Shown: one piece after another, positions 1 through 6,138 of the stretch | How positions within the stretch are numbered: position 1 is the stretch's first letter | Layout of the letters: the number at the start of each line of letters is the position of its first letter | DNA from: Victivallales bacterium | GTDB lineage: Bacteria; Verrucomicrobiota; Lentisphaeria; Oligosphaerales; Oligosphaeraceae | NCBI GenBank assembly: GCA_017431185.1 | Contig: JAFRLP010000129.1 | Coordinates: forward strand, 1 to 6,138 | DNA length: 6,138 bases | Direction of reading: 5' to 3' | Notes under the pieces: generated by a model | Seen by the model: the letters and a program-made list of their open reading frames with translations, nothing else | Told to the model about the DNA's origin: nothing | Databases searched by the model: none | Program-made: the position numbers and the translations under genes

Positions 1-14
1 CAGGCTACTTCAAT

Positions 15-38
15 CCGCGAGGCCTGAAGGCCTCGCGG
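15..38. repeat. Compact GC-rich hairpin
   Basis: The arms CCGCGAGGCC (15-24) and GGCCTCGCGG (29-38) are perfectly complementary over 10 bp and enclose a four-base TGAA loop. The hairpin lies 107 bases beyond the stop of the minus-strand operon. No T-run follows it on either strand, so it is not a textbook intrinsic terminator, although it could still stall transcription or protect the mRNA 3' end. It resembles the two shorter GC hairpins at the other end of the window (5980-5998 and 6099-6117): a GC-only stem with a 3-4 base purine-containing loop. It may therefore belong to a dispersed palindromic repeat family. The structure is seen directly; the function is not known. Confidence 0.6.
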
Positions 39-90
39 GCAGGTTGGGGTCTCACGCCTGGCACGTCGTACACTTGTGGCAAATCTGATG

Positions 91-115
91 CCCCGCACGT
101 CAAAACAGGTGGGGG
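91..115 (-). terminator. Weak stem-loop after the minus-strand operon
   Basis: CCCC (91-94) pairs with GGGG (112-115) and CAC (96-98) pairs with GTG (109-111), leaving G95 bulged and a ten-base loop. On the minus strand it lies about 30 bases after the reductase stop codon, a plausible place for transcription to end. No clear T-run follows, so termination here is only a possibility. The rest of 1-144 shows no convincing coding region: the open frames there are short and match no family I recognise. Confidence 0.2.
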
Positions 116-144
116 ACTGAATAGATACAATACAATTCCCTGGT

Positions 145-1146
145 TCAACCTCCAAAGCGGGCGACGATGGCCTTCAGTCCCTGGTCAGGAGTCACCACTG
201 GCGCGTATCCGAAATCGCGGGTGGCGGCGGCGTGGCTGAAGGTATGCGAGTACGCGAACTGGTTGGCGACAAATCGGGTGATGACGGGCGTTCCAGTGAA
301 GGGCAGGCGACAGAACAGTTCGTTCAACGCCCCCAGAGCGTAGGCCAGGCTGTGGCTGACCCGCCGCGTCGCCTGGGGAAGGCCGAGGCGAGCAAGCAGG
401 GCGTTGGCCCACTCCCAGAGGTTGATGGGCTGGGAGTCGCAGACGAAGTAGGCGCGTCCCGCGCAAATCCCCTGTCCAGCCAACTCCAGGGCCGCCTGCA
501 AATGCGCATGGGCGGCGTTCTCCACATGCGTGATGCTGACCAGATTGGCGCCCGTGCCGATGATGCGCAGGGCGTGGCGCCTGGCGCGGTCAATGAAGCG
601 GGGCAGGAAATGGGGGTCGTCCTCTCCCCAAATGAGATGGGGGCGCAGGGCGCAGATGCGCAAATCGTCGGAGGATGCCTCCAGCAGGAGTTTTTCCGCC
701 ACCGCCTTGGTCTCAGGATAGGGGGAGAGAAAACGGGTTGAGTAGGGCAGTGATTCATCCCCATCCAGGATGTCCTGCTCGCCGATGACCACGCTGGGCG
801 TGCTGGTGTAGATAAGCCGTTTCACTCCAGCGGCGCGGCAGGCCGCAAGCACGTTCCGCGAGCCCTGCACATTGACATCCCAATAGGGGCGGGTTTTCCT
901 CAGCAATTCGCAGAGCGAGGCGGTATGGAACACTGTGTCCACGCCACGCAGCGCCTCGCCGATTCGCGGCGCATCCAGAATGCTTCCCTGCACTAGCGGC
1001 GCGGACACGTCGGGATGCGGATGACGGGCGAAAATGCGCACATCCGCCCCTGCCTCCTGCAACTGGCGAACAATGTGCCGCCCCAGGAAGCCTCCGCCTC
1101 CTAGAACCAGACATTTCCCCAAAGGATGGATGGGATTATTCGCCAT
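145..1146 (-). CDS. OleD-like NAD(P)-dependent extended SDR (3-beta-HSD/epimerase family)
   Basis: A 333-residue extended short-chain dehydrogenase/reductase, probably cytosolic. The N-terminal Rossmann fold carries the dinucleotide loop GGGGFLG (residues 16-22, GxxGxxG). The active site has the YTSTPS segment (113-118) and the catalytic YPETK (Tyr143, Lys147). ALRPHLIWG (166-174) and the C-terminal substrate half fit the 3-beta-hydroxysteroid dehydrogenase/isomerase branch. The sequence as a whole resembles, from memory, OleD, the 2-alkyl-3-oxoalkanoate reductase of long-chain olefin synthesis. The likely reaction is NAD(P)H-dependent reduction of a beta-keto group on an acyl chain or other lipid; the true substrate cannot be read from sequence. 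ATG at 1146 follows the upstream gene's stop after only three bases, with AAGG eight bases before it as a weak ribosome site, so translational coupling is likely. The length is normal and no key residue is missing. A sugar epimerase or steroid dehydrogenase is less likely but not excluded. Confidence 0.85.
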   Translation of the reverse strand: MANNPIHPLGKCLVLGGGGFLGRHIVRQLQEAGADVRIFARHPHPDVSAPLVQGSILDAPRIGEALRGVDTVFHTASLCELLRKTRPYWDVNVQGSRNVLAACRAAGVKRLIYTSTPSVVIGEQDILDGDESLPYSTRFLSPYPETKAVAEKLLLEASSDDLRICALRPHLIWGEDDPHFLPRFIDRARRHALRIIGTGANLVSITHVENAAHAHLQAALELAGQGICAGRAYFVCDSQPINLWEWANALLARLGLPQATRRVSHSLAYALGALNELFCRLPFTGTPVITRFVANQFAYSHTFSHAAATRDFGYAPVVTPDQGLKAIVARFGG

Positions 1147-1149
1147 TTC

Positions 1150-3660
1150 TCACGCCTTGCCCAGGCAGGGCTGGATTGCCGAAACCACTTTTTGAATGAT
1201 GGAGTTGTAGTCGTCCTCCGAGGAAGCGCACACGGGAGGCAGGAAGGTGACATTGACCTTTTGGAAGAAGCGCGGGAAGATGCGGGTGCGCGGGAGGGCG
1301 TTGAATGCGCCGTCAATGGCGACGGGCACGACGGGCACCGACAGTTCGCGGCAGAGGATGGCGAACATCTGCTTGAACTCGCCCAAGGCGCCGTCCAGCG
1401 TCCGCGTCCCTTCGGGAAACACCACGATTTTCTTGCCTTGACGCAGGACGCTGGCGAGTTTCTGGATGGATAGTTTCAGGTCGTTGTTGACATCCATCAC
1501 AATGACGTTGTTGCGGTTGGCCAGGAAACGTGTCCACCAGTGCCTGACATGTTCGGCCTTGGCGTAGAAGAAGGTGTCGCGCAGGTTCTTGCCCTTGAGA
1601 TAGGCGGTGACGAACAAGCCGTCCAGGTAGCTTTGATGGTTGGGGGCAAAGATGCAGGGGCCATCGGGAATGTTCTCCAGTCCATTTCCGCTAAGCCGAA
1701 ACGCGCAGTGCAGCAAGGTGCGCGAGGCCAGATTCAGCCAGGACATGGCAAACCAAGTTTTAGGCAGGGAGAGACGCACCTTCTTCTTGAGCAGTTCGCC
1801 CCACTCGAAGACCTTGCCGGCCAGCGGACTGAGGTTCTGGCCATGCAGATATCCTGCCAGTTTTTCTGGCGTGGGATGTTCGGCCAGCATCCGTTCGGAG
1901 ACCTCCTGGCCAAATGTCCCCTCCAGGAAGGTCTGGAAGGCGACTTTGCCCAGCGAATCCAGATTCAGGTCTAGTTCGAAATGGTCATCTGGCCGCACGG
2001 GTTGCCCCGTGAAATCGGCCAGGAATTTGCGGATGGCACGGTATTCCTCGGTGTCTGGCTCGGGGCGGCTCTCCTTGACCGTCCCTGACGCGCATTGTGC
2101 TATGAGGGCCGGCAGTTCATGGCGCTTGACCTTGCCCATGCGGGTGCGGGGCAAGGACTCGTTGATGAACAGGCATTTGCCTATGCGCTTGTAACTCGAC
2201 ACCTGCTGGTTATAGACGCTGATGACCTGGTCGCGGATGGTCTGCTCGATGTTCAGCACGCCGTCCGCCTGCAATGCCTTGGCATTGGGCAGAATGACCG
2301 CCTGAAGCACATCTCCCGAGGGAACCACTGCCAATTCCGCAATGTAGGCGGACATCTGCAGCAGTTTGAGTTCCACCTCCTCGGGGTTGATGTTCTTGCC
2401 GTTGGGCATTACGATGATCTCCTTCTTGCGTCCCGTCAGGAACACGAAATCATCCTTGTCGACATAGCCTTGGTCGCCAGTGTAGAGCCAGCCGTCCTTC
2501 AGCACTTCCGCCGTCTCCTCGGGGCGGTTGTAGTAGCCCTGCATCACGTTTTTCCCGCGCACCGTCAGTTCGCCATCGACGATGCGGATTTCATTGGCGG
2601 GAAGCCGCTGCCCCGCCGAACCCGCGCGGGGATTGCCTGGACGGGTGAAGGAGATCATCGGCGCGCATTCGGTCATGCCATAGCCATTGAGTATCTCGAA
2701 ACCAAGGGTGCGGAAATCATGGATGATTTCGGGAGCCAACGCCGCCCCTCCCGAGGGCATGAAGCGGAACGCTCCGCCGAATTTCCTCTGCACGGAGCGG
2801 AAGATGAAACGCGAGAAGGCCAGGCTGTTGCAGGCGGACGCGAACCTGAAGATGGCGCGGGTGTACCAGTGCTGGCGCACCTTGCTCATCATGCTGTCAT
2901 GCAGCAGCGTGTAGAGGCGCGGCACGCCTATCATCATGGTGACATGTCGGCGGTTGAGCGCCTCCAGCAGGTCAGGGGCCGACATGGATGGCGCGATGAC
3001 GCACGCCGCCCCAAGAAACAGCGGCATGATGACAGTTCCCATCAGCGGCAAGACGTGGTGGAGCGGAAGAAGCACGAGAAGGCGGTCGTCGGGAATGTAG
3101 ATGCGGACCTCCTCGGAGACGGCCTTGAGGTTGGCGTAGAGATTCTCGTATGAGAGCATCACGCCTTTGGGAGAGCCTGTTGTCCCAGAGGTGTAGATGA
3201 TGACGGCTGTCTTCTGCAACTCCGAATCAGGAAAATCAGGGCCTCCGCTGGGAGCCTGGCTGAAGTCCAATTCGTCCAGCACCTTCAATGGCACACTGGA
3301 GTCAGCGAGTTGCAGGGCGGTCTCCGCATTGGCGCGTGTCTTGGCGGAACAGAACAGCAGGGATGGGGTGGCGTCCTTCAGGACATACGCTATCTCCTCT
3401 GGCGTGGCCTGTGCGTCAATGGGGACCAGAATGGCGCGCTTGAACCAGATGGAGTAGAAGGCGATGATCCATTCTGGCGTGTTCTCCGCCAGAATGGCGA
3501 CGCGGGCACCGCTTTCCGCCTCGTACTGTTCAGCCAGCCAGGCTATCTGGTCTATGAATTGGTTGTAGGTGAGCTCCCGCTCTTTGTAGTAAAGGGCAGG
3601 CCGTGTGCTGCGATGCAAAAAAAACATGGTCAAATCCCGAAAGTCATGGTTGCAATTCAC
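1150..3660 (-). CDS. Acyl-ACP synthetase - ACP - PlsC acyltransferase fusion (Aas-like, reordered)
   Basis: An 836-residue protein with three modules. Residues ~12-520 form an AMP-forming acyl ligase: YTSGTTGSPKG (156-166, ATP loop), GYGMTE (326-331), YTGD (393-396), GRKKE (410-414) and catalytic Lys510 in RMGKVKR. Residues ~538-607 form an acyl carrier domain with LNLDSLG, Ser569 being the phosphopantetheine site. Residues ~650-836 form a PlsC-type acyltransferase with NHQSYLD (His675, Asp680) and FPEGTR (748-753). All catalytic residues are present. It probably activates a free fatty acid, loads it on its own carrier and passes it to a lysophospholipid or related acceptor at the inner membrane face. 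E. coli Aas joins the two enzymes in the opposite order and has no internal carrier. The tabulated start is GTG 3660, but it abuts the proposed -10, so ATG 3627 (residue 12) is more likely. First gene of a two-gene operon. The acyl acceptor is unknown. Confidence 0.88.
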   Translation of the reverse strand: MNCNHDFRDLTMFFLHRSTRPALYYKERELTYNQFIDQIAWLAEQYEAESGARVAILAENTPEWIIAFYSIWFKRAILVPIDAQATPEEIAYVLKDATPSLLFCSAKTRANAETALQLADSSVPLKVLDELDFSQAPSGGPDFPDSELQKTAVIIYTSGTTGSPKGVMLSYENLYANLKAVSEEVRIYIPDDRLLVLLPLHHVLPLMGTVIMPLFLGAACVIAPSMSAPDLLEALNRRHVTMMIGVPRLYTLLHDSMMSKVRQHWYTRAIFRFASACNSLAFSRFIFRSVQRKFGGAFRFMPSGGAALAPEIIHDFRTLGFEILNGYGMTECAPMISFTRPGNPRAGSAGQRLPANEIRIVDGELTVRGKNVMQGYYNRPEETAEVLKDGWLYTGDQGYVDKDDFVFLTGRKKEIIVMPNGKNINPEEVELKLLQMSAYIAELAVVPSGDVLQAVILPNAKALQADGVLNIEQTIRDQVISVYNQQVSSYKRIGKCLFINESLPRTRMGKVKRHELPALIAQCASGTVKESRPEPDTEEYRAIRKFLADFTGQPVRPDDHFELDLNLDSLGKVAFQTFLEGTFGQEVSERMLAEHPTPEKLAGYLHGQNLSPLAGKVFEWGELLKKKVRLSLPKTWFAMSWLNLASRTLLHCAFRLSGNGLENIPDGPCIFAPNHQSYLDGLFVTAYLKGKNLRDTFFYAKAEHVRHWWTRFLANRNNVIVMDVNNDLKLSIQKLASVLRQGKKIVVFPEGTRTLDGALGEFKQMFAILCRELSVPVVPVAIDGAFNALPRTRIFPRFFQKVNVTFLPPVCASSEDDYNSIIQKVVSAIQPCLGKA

Positions 3661-3689
3661 TTAATATAATCCACTTTGGCACATTACAA
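3661..3689 (-). promoter_or_regulatory. Candidate sigma70-type promoter for the lipid operon
   Basis: On the minus strand TTGTAA (3689-3684) and TATTAA (3666-3661) are separated by 17 bases, a reasonable -35/-10 pair in an AT-rich pocket of a GC-rich sequence. Transcription would begin near 3654. That would place the GTG at 3660 upstream of the transcript and leave ATG 3627 as the first usable start, with a leader of about 27 bases. Prediction by eye only. Confidence 0.45.
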
Positions 3690-3729
3690 CTGTCTTATGG
3701 TTGAGAAACTCCCATGACAAATTATATTA
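3662..3729. repeat. Inverted repeat spanning the divergent promoters
   Basis: TAATATAAT (3662-3670) is the exact reverse complement of ATTATATTA (3721-3729). The arms are 9 bp and 50 bases apart. Each arm contains the proposed -10 of one of the two divergent promoters, so the symmetry may simply reflect two similar -10 regions facing away from each other. It could also be a site for a regulator controlling both transcripts. Confidence 0.5.
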
Positions 3730-3730
3730 T
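3701..3730 (+). promoter_or_regulatory. Candidate sigma70-type promoter for glnS
   Basis: TTGAGA (3701-3706) and TATTAT (3725-3730) are separated by 18 bases and each matches its consensus at most positions. Transcription would begin near 3737, giving a glnS leader of about 55 bases. Its -35 is 11 bases from the -35 of the divergent minus-strand promoter, so the two polymerases could interfere. Prediction by eye only. Confidence 0.5.
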
Positions 3731-3735
3731 ACGGG

Positions 3736-3751
3736 AGATGCCTTCGCATCT
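3736..3751 (+). other. Small stem-loop at the 5' end of the glnS leader
   Basis: AGATGC (3736-3741) pairs with GCATCT (3746-3751) around a CTTC loop. It would sit at the very 5' end of the predicted glnS transcript. A run of six T (3770-3775) lies 18 bases further on, too far to make a standard terminator or attenuator. It may only stabilise the 5' end. No T-box or other known riboswitch pattern is evident. Confidence 0.3.
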
Positions 3752-3792
3752 GACCATTTCGCACCTATCTTTTTTCCCAGTGTCACACTATC

Positions 3793-5871
3793 ATGACAGA
3801 ATCGAACATCAACGCTCCTGTTCCCGAAGCCACGGACTTCATCCGTGAAATCATCAACGCTGACCTGGCCAGCGGCAAATACCAGATGGGCGACATACGC
3901 ACGCGCTTTCCGCCAGAGCCCAACGGCTACCTGCATATCGGCCATGCCAAGGCGCTCTGCGTGGATTTCGGCATCGCCCGCGACTACCATGGCAAATGCA
4001 ATCTGCGGATGGATGACACCAACCCCGCCAAGGAATCCACCGAATACGAGCAGTCCATCAAGGAGGACGTCCACTGGCTCGGCTTTGATTGGGACGGCGA
4101 TGTCAAGTACGCCTCCGATTACTTTGACCGCATGTATGAACTGGCCGAACTGATGATTCAAAAGGGGCTGGCATACGTGGATGACCAGACCGCCGAGCAA
4201 ATCTCCGCAGGGCGCGGCAGCCTGACCACGCCAGGCGTCGAGAGCCCCTGGCGCAACCGTTCCGTAGAGGAGAATCTCGACCTGTTCCGCCGTATGCGCG
4301 CTGGCGAGTTCGCCAATGGAGAGAAGGTGCTACGCGCCAAGATAGACATGGCGCATCCCAACATCAATTTCCGTGACCCCGTGATGTACCGTATCCTGCA
4401 TGAAAGCCACTGGCGCACTGGAGACAAGTGGTGCATCTACCCGATGTATGACTGGGCGCACGGTCTGGAGGATTCCATCGAGGGGGTGACCCACTCCCTC
4501 TGCACGCTGGAGTTTGAGATTCACCGTCCGCTCTACAATTGGTTCCTCGTGCCCCTGCCCGTCCATAAGCCGCAGCAGATTGAGTTCTCGCGGCTCAACC
4601 TGACCTACACCGTGATGAGCAAGCGCAAACTGCTTCGGCTGGTCACGGAGAAGTTCGTCAACGGCTGGGACGACCCCAGAATGCCCACCATCTGCGGCCT
4701 GCGCCGCCGCGGATACACGCCCGCCTCCATCGTCAATTTCGTCAAGTCCATCGGCATCACCAAGTTTGACGGCATCACCGACGTCGCCGTGCTGGAGTCC
4801 TGCCTGCGGGATGAGTTGAACCGCACCGCCCCACGCTATATGGCCGTGCTTCACCCCCTCAAGGTCACCATCACCAACTATCCCGAGGGCAAGACTGAAA
4901 TGCTTCCCGCCGTCAACAATCCCGAAGACCCCGGCGCGGGAAGCCGTCTTGTCCCCTTCAGCCGTGAAATCTTCATCGAAAGGGACGATTTCCAGGAGAA
5001 CCCGCCGCCCAAGTTCTTCCGCCTGGCCCCTGGCCGTGAGGTGCGTCTGCGCTGGGCCTGCATTATCAGATGCGAAGAGGTGGTCAAGGACGCGGACGGC
5101 AAGGTCACGGAACTGCGCTGCTCCTACGACCCCGAGTCGCGTGGCGGAAATCCCGCCGACGGGCGCAAAATCAAGGGCACCATCCACTGGGTGGACGCTC
5201 ATGCCGCCGTCAATGGCGAGGTTCGTCTTTACGACCGTCTGTTCGCCACCGAGAATCCTGATGAGTGCGAGGAGGGGAAGGATTTCCTCTCCAACCTCAA
5301 CCCCGACTCCCTGGAGGTGATTGCCCAGGCGAAACTGGAACCCGCGCTGGCCAACCTGCCGCCCGAGACCCGCGTTCAGTTCGAGCGCATCGGCTACTTC
5401 TGCACCGACCGGCGTGACCATCGGGAGGGAGCCCCCGTGTTCAACCGCACTGTGGGGCTGAAGGACAGTTGGGCCAAGATTGAGCAGAAGCAGGCGACCG
5501 CCAAGCCCGCCGCGCCTGCCCCCAGGCAGGAGTCTGCCCCCGAAAACGTGGTGGAGATAGGCATTGAGGATTTCGCGCGGCTGAAACTGGTGACCGCCAA
5601 GGTGCTGACGGCGGAGGCCGTGCCAGGCGCTGACAAGTTGCTCAAGCTTCAGATTGACTGCGGAGACCAGCGTCAGATAGTGGCGGGTGTCGCCCGCTGG
5701 TACAAGCCTGAGGAACTCGTGGGCAAGACCATTGTCGTGGTGGCGAACCTCAAGCCCGCCGTGCTTTGCGGCGTTGAGTCCGCTGGCATGCTGCTCGCCG
5801 CCAAGACGAAAAAGGCGCTCCGCCTGCTCACGGTCGATGGCGAAATGCCCCCTGGAATCAGAATCGGCTAA
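3793..5871 (+). CDS. glnS: Glutaminyl-tRNA synthetase with C-terminal tRNA-binding domain
   Basis: A 692-residue class I aminoacyl-tRNA synthetase that attaches glutamine to tRNA-Gln using ATP in the cytosol. The N-terminus ([17 protein letters not shown]) and [15 protein letters not shown] with the HIGH signature (48-51) are typical of GlnRS rather than Glu[10 protein letters not shown] (71-78) and the [22 protein letters not shown] segment (220-241) are also GlnRS-like, and VMSKR (274-278) is the KMSKS loop. The anticodon-binding beta-barrels run to about residue 562, close to the 554-residue E. coli enzyme. An Ala/Pro/Lys/Gln-rich linker (~563-585) leads to a MetG C-terminal/EMAPII-type OB-fold (586-692) with [31 protein letters not shown] and [11 protein letters not shown]. 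This module binds tRNA non-specifically in other proteins and probably raises tRNA affinity here. ATG 3793 is well supported by N-terminal similarity, yet no Shine-Dalgarno sequence precedes it. Divergent from the lipid operon; no co-directional neighbour in the window. Confidence 0.97.
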   Translation: MTESNINAPVPEATDFIREIINADLASGKYQMGDIRTRFPPEPNGYLHIGHAKALCVDFGIARDYHGKCNLRMDDTNPAKESTEYEQSIKEDVHWLGFDWDGDVKYASDYFDRMYELAELMIQKGLAYVDDQTAEQISAGRGSLTTPGVESPWRNRSVEENLDLFRRMRAGEFANGEKVLRAKIDMAHPNINFRDPVMYRILHESHWRTGDKWCIYPMYDWAHGLEDSIEGVTHSLCTLEFEIHRPLYNWFLVPLPVHKPQQIEFSRLNLTYTVMSKRKLLRLVTEKFVNGWDDPRMPTICGLRRRGYTPASIVNFVKSIGITKFDGITDVAVLESCLRDELNRTAPRYMAVLHPLKVTITNYPEGKTEMLPAVNNPEDPGAGSRLVPFSREIFIERDDFQENPPPKFFRLAPGREVRLRWACIIRCEEVVKDADGKVTELRCSYDPESRGGNPADGRKIKGTIHWVDAHAAVNGEVRLYDRLFATENPDECEEGKDFLSNLNPDSLEVIAQAKLEPALANLPPETRVQFERIGYFCTDRRDHREGAPVFNRTVGLKDSWAKIEQKQATAKPAAPAPRQESAPENVVEIGIEDFARLKLVTAKVLTAEAVPGADKLLKLQIDCGDQRQIVAGVARWYKPEELVGKTIVVVANLKPAVLCGVESAGMLLAAKTKKALRLLTVDGEMPPGIRIG

Positions 5872-5956
5872 CGTTGTTCCTCTGGTGAAACACGGGGTGC
5901 CCCTAGCTGTTGCGGCTCGCCCTACCTCACAACTGCTTTGACCGCACCATGATACA

Positions 5957-5998
5957 CGGGACACACAGTCTGTCGTGTGCCCGCGCCGAAGGCGCGGG
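5957..5998 (+). terminator. Two overlapping, mutually exclusive hairpins after glnS
   Basis: In hairpin one, CGGG (5957-5960) pairs with CCCG (5980-5983) and CACAC (5962-5966) pairs with GTGTG (5975-5979), with A61 of the left arm (5961) bulged. In hairpin two, CCCGCGCC (5980-5987) pairs with GGCGCGGG (5991-5998) around a GAA loop. They share 5980-5983, so only one can form fully. The position, 86-127 bases after the glnS stop, suits transcript ending or 3'-end processing. No T-run follows, so a factor-independent terminator is not demonstrated. The stretch 5872-5956 before it shows only weak short self-complementarity and no gene. Confidence 0.35.
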
Positions 5999-6028
5999 GA
6001 TACTGGCACCGTCATCAATGACCAAAAC

Positions 6029-6098
6029 AATACGGTTCTGGAATATCAGTCGCTGAGTAGTAATCCCTCAGCCACTGATATTGCACAGAGGCCGTATT
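6029..6098. repeat. Long imperfect palindrome (about 70 bases)
   Basis: AATACGG (6029-6035) pairs with CCGTATT (6092-6098), TCTG (6037-6040) with CAGA (6086-6089), AATATCAGT (6042-6050) with ACTGATATT (6074-6082), and GCTGAG (6052-6057) with CTCAGC (6067-6072). A C/C mismatch (6051/6073) and small internal bulges interrupt a stem of about 26 bp with a nine-base loop. It is far longer and less GC-rich than the neighbouring hairpins. It could be a small palindromic repeat or MITE-like remnant, a structured RNA, or a bidirectional transcription stop. No attC-type core sites or protein-coding content support an integron or IS assignment. Confidence 0.6.
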
Positions 6099-6117
6099 GG
6101 CCGCGCGGAGCGCGGCC
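6099..6117. repeat. Compact GC-rich hairpin
   Basis: GGCCGCGC (6099-6106) and GCGCGGCC (6110-6117) form a perfect 8-bp stem around a GGA loop, directly abutting the long palindrome at 6029-6098. It has the same design as the hairpins at 15-38 and 5980-5998. The following bases, TGCCAAACCTGCC, include on the minus strand GGCAGGTT, an 8-mer also found just after the hairpin at 15-38 (38-45 region). No T-run is present. Function unknown; a REP-like repeat or structural transcript end are the main options. Confidence 0.5.
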
Positions 6118-6138
6118 TGCCAAACCTGCCTGTGATAC

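Noticed and set aside
1..144. Tail of another gene on the left edge
   Set aside because: One plus-strand frame stays open into the reductase region, but its translation matches no family I recognise and it runs into a real minus-strand gene, so it is treated as non-coding.
2095..3153. A 352-codon plus-strand open frame opposite the ligase fusion
   Set aside because: It is a shadow of the well-supported ligase domain; its translation shows no domain motif and no plausible start region.
3738..3848. A 36-codon upstream frame overlapping the glnS start out of frame
   Set aside because: The ATG lies immediately after GGGAG without proper spacing and within the small leader hairpin. The peptide is not rich in Gln or any regulatory codon, so an attenuating leader peptide is not supported.
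4330..6030. A 566-codon minus-strand open frame opposite glnS
   Set aside because: It overlaps an unmistakable glnS on the other strand, has low-complexity Gly/His/Val-rich content typical of antisense frames in GC-rich genes, and shows no recognisable family motif.
6019..6057. A 12-codon frame (MTKTIRFWNISR) entering the long palindrome
   Set aside because: It is too short to judge, has no ribosome site, and ends inside the stem; chance is the simplest explanation.
6029..6098. Integron attC site or IS end
   Set aside because: The long palindrome lacks the attC core motifs (RYYYAAC/GTTRRRY), and no integrase, cassette or transposase is nearby.

Overview
The window is an ordinary-density stretch of a GC-rich bacterial chromosome. 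It holds three complete protein genes, a short AT-rich divergent promoter region, and two non-coding ends that carry GC-rich hairpins. No phage, insertion-sequence, CRISPR, rRNA or tRNA signature was seen. The organism cannot be named from this alone. A bacterial-type GlnRS, an acyl-ACP-synthetase/acyltransferase fusion and an OleD-like reductase suggest a Gram-negative-type bacterium. A PVC-group (for example Lentisphaerae) or similar source is possible but is only a guess.

Left part (minus strand, 3660 down to 145): a two-gene operon. The promoter-proximal gene encodes a large three-module protein: an acyl-adenylating ligase, an acyl carrier protein, and a PlsC-type acyltransferase. Three bases after its stop codon begins an extended short-chain dehydrogenase/reductase that resembles OleD / 3-beta-hydroxysteroid dehydrogenases. 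Together they look like a lipid-modifying pair. The first would activate a free fatty acid, load it on its own carrier domain and transfer it to a (lyso)phospholipid or similar acceptor. The second would reduce a beta-keto group on an acyl chain or other lipid. None of the usual OleA, OleB or OleC partners is in the window.

Middle (3661-3792): an AT-rich divergent promoter region. The two proposed -10 elements lie in the arms of a perfect 9-bp inverted repeat (3662-3670 and 3721-3729).

Right part (plus strand, 3793-5871): glnS, glutaminyl-tRNA synthetase. A complete catalytic and anticodon-binding body is followed by an Ala/Pro-rich linker and an extra C-terminal MetG/EMAPII-type tRNA-binding OB-fold domain. 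This fusion is the most unusual coding feature in the window.

Far right (5872-6138): a 267-base non-coding end with two mutually exclusive hairpins, a roughly 70-base imperfect palindrome, and another compact GC hairpin. A similar GC hairpin lies at 15-38. I see no clearly new multi-gene defence or mobile system. The points worth following are the two protein fusions, the operon pairing and the palindromic intergenic elements.
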